DNA of 51,908 nt from the NCBI GenBank assembly GCA_947169935.1, contig CAMVRS010000007.1, forward strand, positions 1 to 51,908, read 5' to 3'. The stretch comes from an uncultured Lachnospiraceae bacterium. Lineage in GTDB: Bacteria > Bacillota > Clostridia > Lachnospirales > Lachnospiraceae. The notes below the pieces were generated by a model. It was not told where the DNA came from, did not search any database, and saw only the letters and a program-made list of their open reading frames with translations. The translations under genes were made by a program, and so were the position numbers. Positions 34,978 to 42,788 of this stretch are shown one piece after another (the stretch's first letter is position 1; every line of letters begins with the position of its first letter).

Positions 34978-35006
34978 TTGCAAGGCGCAGACAAATAATC
35001 TAAAAT
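34978..35006 (+). promoter_or_regulatory. Promoter of the XRE regulator gene
   Basis: TTGCAA (34978-34983), 17 nt and TAAAAT (35001-35006), 37 nt before the ATG at 35043. It diverges from the 34938-34966 promoter only 12 nt away, so the regulator could affect both. Confidence 0.7.
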
Positions 35007-35042
35007 ACAAAGAAGATAAAATGTACCGCAAAGGGGGTTTAT

Positions 35043-35486
35043 ATGAATTTCGCTGAAAAGATCATCTATTTAAGAAAACAGAACCGCTGCTCCCAGGAAA
35101 GCCTGGCCGAAGCGCTTAATGTAAGCCGGCAGACCATTTCCAAATGGGAACTTGGCAGCTCCCAGCCCACAATGGATATGATAGTAACCTTAAGCGGATA
35201 CTTTCATGTTTCCACGGATTATCTCTTAAAAGATGACGCCCAGCTGGAAGCTTCGGATGCCCTGGCAAGGATAGTGATACGCTTCCTCAATTCGGCCCAG
35301 AGCATGGAAAACATCTCCAAGGAACTGGTCGAGATAGCCCGTGACGGTATCATAGATGATGAAGAAATGAAGCGCCTGGAAGTGATCACAAAGACCATAG
35401 ATGAGGTCCAGGCCGTTATCGACGAGATACAGGCTCTTATCAAGAGCAGCCAGGAAAAAGCGAAACAGCAGAGAGAGAAAAAATAA
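35043..35486 (+). CDS. XRE-family transcriptional regulator with coiled-coil tail
   Basis: The 147-residue product has an N-terminal helix-turn-helix of the HTH_3 type (residues about 4-60: LRKQNRCSQESLAEALNVSRQTISKWELGSSQPTMD, written here as the SQESLAEAL...VSRQTISKWE core) and a Cro/CI-like STDYLLKDD end. The C-terminal half is a predicted helical coiled coil (EEMKRLEVITKTIDEVQAVI) likely for oligomerisation. GGGGG lies 7 nt before the ATG. It is a monocistronic gene divergent from the FliM-peptide protein gene; that gene and its own promoter are the natural candidate targets. Confidence 0.88.
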   Translation: MNFAEKIIYLRKQNRCSQESLAEALNVSRQTISKWELGSSQPTMDMIVTLSGYFHVSTDYLLKDDAQLEASDALARIVIRFLNSAQSMENISKELVEIARDGIIDDEEMKRLEVITKTIDEVQAVIDEIQALIKSSQEKAKQQREKK

Positions 35487-35488
35487 CC

Positions 35489-35520
35489 TGTCATCCTGAG
35501 GAGCGCAGCGACGAAGGATC
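35489..35520. repeat. Dispersed GATCCTTCGC repeat, copy 5 (inverted)
   Basis: TGTCATCCTGAGGAGCGCAG...GAAGGATC directly after the XRE gene stop, in the opposite orientation to the other copies. Confidence 0.8.
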
Positions 35521-35522
35521 TT

Positions 35523-35558
35523 AAAAAGGGGTGCCACATTTATGCGACACCCCTTTTT
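35523..35558. terminator. Bidirectional terminator between XRE gene and surface protein gene
   Basis: AAAAAGGGGTG (35523-35533) pairs with CACCCCTTTTT (35548-35558); the A and T runs on either side allow use in both directions. Confidence 0.85.
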
Positions 35559-35577
35559 ATTGCTTAAAACTGCTCTC

Positions 35578-38500
35578 TTACTTTACTACCACATTGATTG
35601 TTATGGTCTGTCCGTTAACCTTTGCAGTAAACTTAGCCTTGCCAGCGGCTCTTGCGTAGATCACGCCATCCTCATCCATGAATGCGGTATCAGGCTTGCT
35701 GCTCTTAAAGATCACATCCTGGTATATTCCCGTGCAGCTGATCTCTGCTTTAGTACCGGCTGTAAGCTCGATCTTATACTTATTCTTACCGCTGTTGGTC
35801 GCGCCGGTAACTGTCAGATCCTCTACAAATACATCAACCAGATATTCGGGATCATTTCCTTGCGCCTTGAGCGTTGTATAGCCATGTGCTTTACCGGTTA
35901 CCTTGTTGTTCTTGATCTCTACTATGCCATCTACATCAGCAACCCAGTTGGGCTTCTTAAGATCCTTGATGACTATGTTCTTGGACTTTCCATTTGCCAC
36001 ATGCAGGGTACGCTTAAGTGCGGGTGTGGGCTCGGTAACCTTAACAGTGCAGTTATAGGTGCAGCCGTTGATGTATGCGGTAACCTTTGCGCTGCCCTTT
36101 GCAACAGCTGTAACCTCACCGCTGTAAGGATCTACGGTTGCTATATCAGGCGCTGCGCTGAACCATAACACATCCAGATCACCGTATCCGGTAAGACTTA
36201 TTGCCTTTGCAGGATCACCCGTCTTGATATCGATCTTCTTTTCAATCACAGGCTTGCAGATATTGACGCTTATAGTCTGTGTGCCGTTGCTTATTACAGC
36301 ATCACCGGCCTTCTTAGCCTTGAAAGCACCTTTCTTGCTGATGGTCACTAACTTCTTGCTTGCCTTATCCGTAACAGTCCAGCCGGTACCGATATTGAAC
36401 TTCTGTCCGGCTACCAGATAAAGCTGTGTGGTTTCTCCATCGATATAAGGCTTGGGATCCAGCGGAGATACGCCGCAGTCAGCTTCTGCCCACTTAGCAT
36501 AAAGCGTGAAATCTGCGGTTACGGGTTTGGAGAAATCATAAGCGGTAGTCAGAGCTTCATCTGTAAACCAGCCCTTGAATACGAAGCCCTTGGAAACAGG
36601 TTTTGCAGGCTCTTCAAGCGCCTCGCCCTTGAATACCTTGGTATTCTGTATCTGCTCGCCATGGCCGTTCATCTCAAAGCTTACAACATATTCATGCGTT
36701 TTAAGAGTTATGCTTAAGTTATAATCTTCATAATTTGATGCACCCTTTACAGGCAGGGACAGCTCAATAACAGCCCTGGTTGCCCCCTCTTTGATCTTCC
36801 AGTTAATCTTTTCCGTGGCCAGGACAACTTCAAGTGTTTCAAAGTAATCCATACCGGAGATCACATAACCGGGTGTATTATCAATAGATGCGCCGGGAGC
36901 AATGTAATCATACAGTGACAGGCTTCCGCTCTGTCCTGCTTCGATCTCAGCGTTGATCACGGTTGTCGGCCAGACAGCCTTGGAAATATTAACAGTAGTA
37001 CCTGTAGGCTGTTCTTTAAGTGAATACTTCCATGCATCAGCTCCGCCCAGCTTGACATCGCCTACGTTGACAGGCTTATTCTGGCCGGAATAATCAGTTA
37101 ACATCTCCGCATATGCTTCCGAAAGATCGACATTTACCTCATCACCTTCAGCGATGGTCTCAACTATCTGACCTTCCTTAAGCTCTACAACTTTGTTGAA
37201 TTCTTCATATGCACGATCTACTGCAGTAACTTTGGCAGTCACCTCAAACGGTTTGATAACAAAGTCTGCACTTCCGCGCCATCTCTCAGGACTCTTATAA
37301 AGATCTACAATAACTCTGTAGTTTCCGGGCTGGGTGGGCTTATCTTCAGTGGGGCCATATACAGTACCGTCACCCAGAATACCTTTGTAAGTTAATTTCC
37401 GGGTAGCGCCCGCAATATACGGCGAGGTATGCGGATCACTAAGTTCCGTCATATAAACGCCGTCAGTCTGTGCAACGGTAAGGGGATAAGCCGTTGATCC
37501 GATAACCGCTTCTTTTACCTGCTCTTCTCCTCTAAGGATCACAGAAGCAGTTCCGGACTCTGTTTCGATCGTTCCCACTGTTGCTTCTGCAGGGCTGGTG
37601 ATCTCGATATTCTCATCAAAATCAATAGTACTCTTATATGCATATAAAGCGTTCTTTCCGCCTTTTGCATTTATGGTTCCATGCTTTACAGTTATAGGTG
37701 CATTCTCGGTTTTTATACCGGCAATTTCAGCTTCTGCGGTAACTGTACCATCCTCAAGGGTAAATCCGCCTTTGGTCTCAATTGCATTACTCTCGCCTGA
37801 TTTAACCCCAAGTGTTGTTAAAGCGCCGTCAACCTTGATAGGGCAGTTTGCATAGATCGCATTATAATAGCCGTTAATTGTAAACTGTCCATCGATCTCC
37901 AGTGCGCCTTCTGCATCAGTATCTACATATATGCCATACTGATTATCTCCGTTAGCGGTAATATTTCCGTTACCTGTTATCTTAAGAGGGATCTTTGAAT
38001 ATATTGCAGCATACTTATAGTTTTCAGGATCGATCTCATAAGTAGTATCTATGCCGGTAACCCCGATCATTTCAAGAGTTCCTGTAGCCGGGTCAAAGCT
38101 TACAGTCTTGGTATCCGGTCCAAGGAATAGAGTGCCCAGATCTTTGCAGTTTACAGAAGTAACACGGTTCTCTCCGATCCACAGATCGTATGCCACACCA
38201 CGCACGATCTCAAGATACCATGCCGGTTTATTATCACTGGTATCAATGATAGTACCTTCGCTGATCTTACCGATCATGGGATATTTTATGAATGCGCCAT
38301 CAATGATTATGTTGGGTTCAGATCCTCCGGCAAATATCGCTTTATTCCCGTCTATTGTATCTACCGCTGCAGATACGGTAGCATTATTTATGTTGATCTG
38401 TCCCAATTCACTGTATAAGCCATATCCCTTATATTCGTGTCCGTTAACTTCACAGCCAAGATCAACATTCGCATAGTTCGATATGGAAATATCGTCTTTT

Positions 38501-39540
38501 GCATATATACCACATGTATCGCTTGTTTTAGTGGCAGGTGCACCGCAGCCAAACTGATATATGCCACCCGTGATGTTTACGGAACCATTTTCCGCCATAA
38601 TACCATTATTAGCATATCCCCCGTCTGCATTTATCGAATATACACGTGCCTTATTGATACTGACATTATTTTGGGCATATATTTCGCCTGTATACGGATT
38701 CGCAACTTTGCTGATATTATTCATATCGCAGTTAACTGTCAGGCCATCATAATCGTTTAATGAAAAAGAATCTGCCTCTGCAGTTCGTATTGTAAGATTT
38801 CCGCCACAGATGATACATCCGCCCCAATCAGCATTTTCGTTAAAATTTGTGGTACTTATCTTAAGGTTTCCCGCAACACCTCTGGTCGTCAAAAATTTTG
38901 ACGATGACTTTTTCGTTGTATTCTCTATTACCAGATTACCCTGGCATCTTATAGCGTAGTTATCATCAGTTGTATTACCTGCAGGTATTATTGCGCAGTC
39001 TCCGATAACCTTTATGGTAAAAGTACCGGTGCAGTTTGTGTCAATATTAACTGCAGGGCCCTTGCCTAACAGGTAACTGCCTGTTCCGGTGATCGGTTTG
39101 GCACCATCCAGGGTATAATCCTTCATGGTAAGAACAAGATCATCATACATCAGATAACCTACACCGTTGGGAATTGCTAATAAGGAATCATAAACAACAC
39201 CATTGGTTCCATAGTACTTCCCTTCGTTAGCCGCGACATTTGTTCCGTTAACCTTAACATACAGCACTTCAATTATCGGCTTAATGCCCGAGCCATAATC
39301 TCCCTCTTCAGGAACATCTTCATCCTCTGCTCCTGTTTCAGCTGCATCAGATGATGTCTCATCTTCAGCTGCCTCTGCCGTCTCGTCCCCCGGAGTTTCT
39401 TCCCCGGTAACGATGACAGCATCGTCTTCTGCGTCATCGGCTGCTATAGCAGAAAAACCGGCGCCGTAGAATTCTCCTGCCAGCAAAAACATAGTCATCA
39501 GACTTGCTGCCAGGCGTTTGAACTTCTTTACTACCTTCAT
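35578..39540 (-). CDS. Large secreted surface protein (beta-helix, InlB-type and BIG2 domains)
   Basis: A 1320-residue exported protein. It has a signal peptide (1 to about 34, ending in FSAIAADD), an acidic low-complexity linker (35-82), a long region of short beta-strand repeats suggesting a right-handed beta-helix (about 90-700), a YDG/MBG-like segment (about 740-860), an InlB B-repeat/Listeria-Bacteroides module (about 947-1017, FKGWFTDEALTTAYDFSKP) and BIG2-like Ig domains to the end (SGEVTAVAKGSAKVTAYINGC). No LPXTG motif, SLH domain or C-terminal membrane helix is seen, so it is released or held non-covalently. It is likely an adhesin or glycan-binding protein. AAAGGAGGG precedes the ATG. 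Confidence 0.8.
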   Translation of the reverse strand: MKVVKKFKRLAASLMTMFLLAGEFYGAGFSAIAADDAEDDAVIVTGEETPGDETAEAAEDETSSDAAETGAEDEDVPEEGDYGSGIKPIIEVLYVKVNGTNVAANEGKYYGTNGVVYDSLLAIPNGVGYLMYDDLVLTMKDYTLDGAKPITGTGSYLLGKGPAVNIDTNCTGTFTIKVIGDCAIIPAGNTTDDNYAIRCQGNLVIENTTKKSSSKFLTTRGVAGNLKISTTNFNENADWGGCIICGGNLTIRTAEADSFSLNDYDGLTVNCDMNNISKVANPYTGEIYAQNNVSINKARVYSINADGGYANNGIMAENGSVNITGGIYQFGCGAPATKTSDTCGIYAKDDISISNYANVDLGCEVNGHEYKGYGLYSELGQININNATVSAAVDTIDGNKAIFAGGSEPNIIIDGAFIKYPMIGKISEGTIIDTSDNKPAWYLEIVRGVAYDLWIGENRVTSVNCKDLGTLFLGPDTKTVSFDPATGTLEMIGVTGIDTTYEIDPENYKYAAIYSKIPLKITGNGNITANGDNQYGIYVDTDAEGALEIDGQFTINGYYNAIYANCPIKVDGALTTLGVKSGESNAIETKGGFTLEDGTVTAEAEIAGIKTENAPITVKHGTINAKGGKNALYAYKSTIDFDENIEITSPAEATVGTIETESGTASVILRGEEQVKEAVIGSTAYPLTVAQTDGVYMTELSDPHTSPYIAGATRKLTYKGILGDGTVYGPTEDKPTQPGNYRVIVDLYKSPERWRGSADFVIKPFEVTAKVTAVDRAYEEFNKVVELKEGQIVETIAEGDEVNVDLSEAYAEMLTDYSGQNKPVNVGDVKLGGADAWKYSLKEQPTGTTVNISKAVWPTTVINAEIEAGQSGSLSLYDYIAPGASIDNTPGYVISGMDYFETLEVVLATEKINWKIKEGATRAVIELSLPVKGASNYEDYNLSITLKTHEYVVSFEMNGHGEQIQNTKVFKGEALEEPAKPVSKGFVFKGWFTDEALTTAYDFSKPVTADFTLYAKWAEADCGVSPLDPKPYIDGETTQLYLVAGQKFNIGTGWTVTDKASKKLVTISKKGAFKAKKAGDAVISNGTQTISVNICKPVIEKKIDIKTGDPAKAISLTGYGDLDVLWFSAAPDIATVDPYSGEVTAVAKGSAKVTAYINGCTYNCTVKVTEPTPALKRTLHVANGKSKNIVIKDLKKPNWVADVDGIVEIKNNKVTGKAHGYTTLKAQGNDPEYLVDVFVEDLTVTGATNSGKNKYKIELTAGTKAEISCTGIYQDVIFKSSKPDTAFMDEDGVIYARAAGKAKFTAKVNGQTITINVVVK

Positions 39541-39608
39541 TTATTATCTCCCTCCTTTTTTTGATGTGATATGATCTGGAATAACCATACCTGTTCATAA
39601 TCTTTTTC

Positions 39609-39637
39609 AGTATAACACGCGTGATTTTTTTTGTATA
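39609..39637 (-). promoter_or_regulatory. Promoter of the large surface protein gene
   Basis: TATACT (39609-39614) with an extended TG motif and TATACA (39632-39637) 17 nt upstream on the minus strand, giving a leader of about 60 nt. Confidence 0.65.
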
Positions 39638-39672
39638 TCACCCAATTGTACCATTTATGATACGCCGTACAT

Positions 39673-39708
39673 AAAAAGGACCGGTCTCTTATCGATCCCG
39701 ATCCTTTT
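39673..39708 (-). terminator. Terminator of cheV
   Basis: On the minus strand AAAAGGATCGG and CCGGTCCTTTT form an 11-bp stem with one G-T pair, ending in a T run, 35 nt after the cheV stop. Confidence 0.8.
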
Positions 39709-39743
39709 GTTTAATGTTATTGTATCTATATAAACCCTGAATG

Positions 39744-40643
39744 TTACGCTATTCCCAGAACAGTATCTATTGTTCTTACCAGATTACCTATCTCAGGCTT
39801 GGTGAGCTGTGCATCAGCCCCCAGCTGTTCACCTTTACGGCGCATCTCCTCGTTGATAAGTGAGGAGAATATGATGACCGGTATCTTCTTGAAGGTATCG
39901 TCTGTCTTAACCAGCTTGGTAAGCCTGTGGCCGTCCATCTGGGGCATCTCGATATCGGTTATTATGCACTGGACGTTTTTATCAAGCTGGCCGTCATTCT
40001 TCCACTGATTCAGCAGATCCCAGGCCTGCTGTCCGTTCTCCGTATGGGTCAGATTGACATATCCGGCTTTATGCAGCGCCTCCACCATCAGCTTGTTAAG
40101 CAGAGCCGAATCCTCCGCTATCAGTATAGGCGTATCGTTACGGCTTCGCTCGCCCATCTCATCGATCTCCTGTACCTTAAGACCGGTCTCCGGATTGATG
40201 TCGGTGATTATCTTCTCAAAATCAAGGATAATGATCAGTTTATCATTTTTCTTTATAATACCGGTTGAAACCCCGTCTTCCGAATTGGAGATGGTCGAAT
40301 CGGGTTTGATTATCTCTGTCCAGGATACCCTGTGGATACCTATTACCTGGTCCACATGGAAAGCGATATCCAGTCCGTTGAAATTGGTTACGATAAAGAG
40401 TCCGCCGCTCTCGGATTCTCCTCTTTGCAGGCAGTTCTTCAGGTCGATGGCCGTGATCATTACATCACGGGGCATAAAAACTCCCTCTATGCTGGGATGT
40501 GCGTTGGGTACCGGAGTCACGGCCTGATAAGGGATGATCTCCCTGATCTTTGCCACATTTATTCCGTAAGAATTACCGGCCAGTTTGAATTCCAGCACTT
40601 CCAGCTCGTTGGTACCATTTTCAAGCAGTATCTTTGTTTCCAT
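39744..40643 (-). CDS. cheV: Chemotaxis coupling protein CheV (CheW-REC fusion)
   Basis: CheV couples chemoreceptors to CheA and is phosphorylated to tune adaptation. The 299-residue product has an N-terminal CheW-like domain (about 10-160; LEFKLAGNSYGINVAKIREI, PNAHPSIEGVFMPRD, GLDIAFHVDQVIGI) and a C-terminal receiver domain (about 172-298) with the acidic pocket IAEDSALLN, the phospho-acceptor Asp near 229 in ITDIEMPQMDG, and the KP motif in LTKPE. It shows the organism is probably motile. No other chemotaxis or flagellar gene is adjacent. It has its own promoter and terminator. Confidence 0.95.
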   Translation of the reverse strand: METKILLENGTNELEVLEFKLAGNSYGINVAKIREIIPYQAVTPVPNAHPSIEGVFMPRDVMITAIDLKNCLQRGESESGGLFIVTNFNGLDIAFHVDQVIGIHRVSWTEIIKPDSTISNSEDGVSTGIIKKNDKLIIILDFEKIITDINPETGLKVQEIDEMGERSRNDTPILIAEDSALLNKLMVEALHKAGYVNLTHTENGQQAWDLLNQWKNDGQLDKNVQCIITDIEMPQMDGHRLTKLVKTDDTFKKIPVIIFSSLINEEMRRKGEQLGADAQLTKPEIGNLVRTIDTVLGIA

Positions 40644-40704
40644 AAACCCACCTCGCTATAACAGGATCAGACCCATGGCCTGTCAAAGAAATACATCTGG
40701 TAAA

Positions 40705-40733
40705 ATTATACAGAAAAACTCGAAAAAAGTCTA
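40705..40733 (-). promoter_or_regulatory. Promoter of cheV
   Basis: TAGACT (40728-40733), 17 nt and TATAAT (40705-40710) on the minus strand, with a leader of about 55 nt and GAGGTGGG before the ATG. No sigma-28 (TAAA/GCCGATAA) pattern is seen, so cheV looks vegetatively transcribed. Confidence 0.75.
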
Positions 40734-40748
40734 TCAGAATTTAGCAGA

Positions 40749-41537
40749 TTAATATAAAAGAGAATATTCTCCTCTTTCATCACCGTATCTCATGATCATG
40801 GTAAGCTTATTCACAGCCTGCGCCTGAGCCTCGGTCACTTCCACGATAAGAACAGCTTCCCTGCTTTCTCCGGCAGGAATGGTATCCCTGTATCCGGCCA
40901 AGTCGTTCAAAAGAACGGTCATCATTGAAGCCTTGGAAAAGCTGTCATTTATGCGGAAAGTAAAGCGTGGTGAAAGAGACACCATGTCAAGATACTTATC
41001 CTCCACAGCAGTATTGGTGATGGTATATCTGAATACCAGCAGGGAATTACCTGTGGTCGCCGTGACCACGCCCTGCCAGTCATTGGCATCAAGCTGTTCC
41101 GGATACGCCTTAGCAGCAAGAAAACCGCTATATTCTATCTCTAATCCGTCGAGACCAAAGAAGTCATCTATATCGGTAAATACAGGACCGCTCTGTTTCT
41201 TTCCGCCCTCGCCGTCTGATGTGCTGTCAGTCGAAGAGCTGTCATCCTGCTTTTCCTGTGCCTCCTGGGCAGCCCTTTCTTCTTCCATCTTCTTTATCTC
41301 GGCCTGCACAGCCGCGAGACGCATAAGACGTTCCCGCTCTGCCTGCATGGCTTCGCTCGAAAGAACGGCTGCTTTATAATTCTCATCATACTTGAGCAGC
41401 AGATGCGCAGCATACTCCTCCACCATCTTCATCTCATCTTCCTTAAGATCGGGGATCTGGTCATCAAAAGCACAGCCTCCCATAAGAAGACCCGCCGTCA
41501 ATAATACAGTTAAGCTTTTGCGCACCTTATTTTTCAT
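40749..41537 (-). CDS. Lipoprotein with Ig-like (DUF4352/DUF5067-type) domain
   Basis: A 262-residue lipoprotein: basic n-region MKNKVRKS, hydrophobic core and lipobox LLMGGC. After the lipid-anchored Cys come a charged coiled-coil segment (about 30-95), a Ser/Thr/Asp linker and a C-terminal beta domain (about 120-262) with TGNSLLVFRYTITNT and IPAGESREAVLIVEV, a pattern seen in DUF4352/DUF5067-like Ig-fold lipoproteins. Function is unknown. The ATG at 41537 is preferred over 41546, because the latter lies inside the -10 element. Only 7 nt separate the -10 from the chosen ATG, so the mRNA should be leaderless. Confidence 0.8.
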   Translation of the reverse strand: MKNKVRKSLTVLLTAGLLMGGCAFDDQIPDLKEDEMKMVEEYAAHLLLKYDENYKAAVLSSEAMQAERERLMRLAAVQAEIKKMEEERAAQEAQEKQDDSSSTDSTSDGEGGKKQSGPVFTDIDDFFGLDGLEIEYSGFLAAKAYPEQLDANDWQGVVTATTGNSLLVFRYTITNTAVEDKYLDMVSLSPRFTFRINDSFSKASMMTVLLNDLAGYRDTIPAGESREAVLIVEVTEAQAQAVNKLTMIMRYGDERGEYSLLY

Positions 41538-41544
41538 ATGCTCC

Positions 41545-41572
41545 ATTCTATCACAGGTCAGTTCACTGTCAA
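41545..41572 (-). promoter_or_regulatory. Promoter of the lipoprotein gene (leaderless type)
   Basis: TTGACA (41567-41572), 16 nt and TAGAAT (41545-41550) with extended TG on the minus strand, exactly 7 nt before the ATG at 41537. Confidence 0.75.
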
Positions 41573-41597
41573 GTAGCGGAGCAAAATGCCCCGCTAC
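41573..41597 (-). terminator. Terminator-like hairpin without T-run
   Basis: GTAGCGG and CCGCTAC arms, extendable inward to an 11-bp stem with one G-T pair. It lies between the 377-residue gene and the lipoprotein promoter and lacks a clear T-run. Confidence 0.4.
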
Positions 41598-41618
41598 CCG
41601 TAAAACTGCTTTTAATTT

Positions 41619-42752
41619 TCACCACACCCTGTAATCGCCTGAACCGATGCGGTAACGTATGCCCGGAACATAAAGATCTTCAGGTTTGATATCATTGCCT
41701 TCCTCTTTTGCCTTGTCCATAGCCCTGCGAAATGCTCTGTAGGAAGCGCTGTTCGTTACGATATTCCCTACCTTCTCCTTATCCGGTTTGGTCTTAAAAT
41801 ACATAAGTACTGCCTGCTGTATGTAGAAATATGAACGAAGCTGGGTTTTCTTAAACTCCGTAACGCTCTCCCCGTCTTCTCCTATCAAAAACAGACTGTC
41901 TCCCTCGCGTGTGCCTAATGTCAGCTTTGCAAAGATTTCCGGGATCAGGGCTCTTATCTCATCGGCAAGATACTTGTTATCGCCTGCCATCAGCTGGGAT
42001 TTTTTGACCATGCCTTCATAATCTTCGGCATCCCGGATGTCTGCCATCCTGTCTATCGTCTCCGCTGCTATATCCATTACCAGTTCTTTGCTGAAAGGAC
42101 ATTTATCATCCTCCCGCTGAACAAATAAAGCATACATCTTTTCGCATTCGACATGTTCGGAGCCATCCATCTCCTCAGCCACAAAGTCTTCGAAATATGC
42201 TGGGAGCTCGACACATACCGAGCCGTTTAAACGTATCTCAATTTTACTTTGTTCCTTATCCTTGGCCAGATACATCCTGAGCCAGTAATATTTCTTTGTT
42301 CCCAGATACTTAGGTATTTCATCCATTATGAATTTCACCAGTGAAACAGGCTCCCTGTCCGTATCTACGCCTATTCTCACCAATGACTTGCAGTACATAT
42401 CAAAATCATAATGTTCTCCAAACAGTTCCACCGGGATATGAACAGGCTCACTGTGTTCTTCCGCCTGTTCGATAGTGCGCCATAAAACCGCATGGAAGAT
42501 CTCGACTGCCGTGTCTGCCGCTTCTTTCAAAGTTTTGGCCTGGGTTTCAACCGGTTCGATTATAGGCTCATCAAAGTCTTTATGATACACGGTAAACACT
42601 GCCACGATCATCTTTATGCCTTGTTTCTCTTCTATCCGATCGAACCAGGTTTTGATGCCAAACCCTCCGGGCATTACCAGCGTATCTTCCTCAAGCTTTC
42701 CGCCAAGCCTTTCCATCAGGGCATCATAAAGGTATTTCCTTTCTTTATCCAT
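41619..42752 (-). CDS. Uncharacterised 377-residue cytoplasmic protein
   Basis: Not recognised. The product is soluble with no signal peptide or membrane helix. It is rich in Glu, Lys and aromatic residues, with an alpha/beta N-terminal part (MIVAVFTVYHKDFDEPIIEP) and a helical C-terminal half ending in IRYRIGSGDYRVW. It starts 36 nt after the pheT stop with GGAGC upstream and may be read with pheST. Its sequence looks intact and its codon use resembles that of its neighbours. Confidence 0.75.
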   Translation of the reverse strand: MDKERKYLYDALMERLGGKLEEDTLVMPGGFGIKTWFDRIEEKQGIKMIVAVFTVYHKDFDEPIIEPVETQAKTLKEAADTAVEIFHAVLWRTIEQAEEHSEPVHIPVELFGEHYDFDMYCKSLVRIGVDTDREPVSLVKFIMDEIPKYLGTKKYYWLRMYLAKDKEQSKIEIRLNGSVCVELPAYFEDFVAEEMDGSEHVECEKMYALFVQREDDKCPFSKELVMDIAAETIDRMADIRDAEDYEGMVKKSQLMAGDNKYLADEIRALIPEIFAKLTLGTREGDSLFLIGEDGESVTEFKKTQLRSYFYIQQAVLMYFKTKPDKEKVGNIVTNSASYRAFRRAMDKAKEEGNDIKPEDLYVPGIRYRIGSGDYRVW

Positions 42753-42788
42753 ACGATCTGCTCCTTATTATATGAATTATCTCATATG

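Noticed and set aside
35219-35539. Two minus-strand frames opposite the XRE gene
   Set aside because: They begin in the terminator/dispersed repeat and mirror the regulator's coding sequence.
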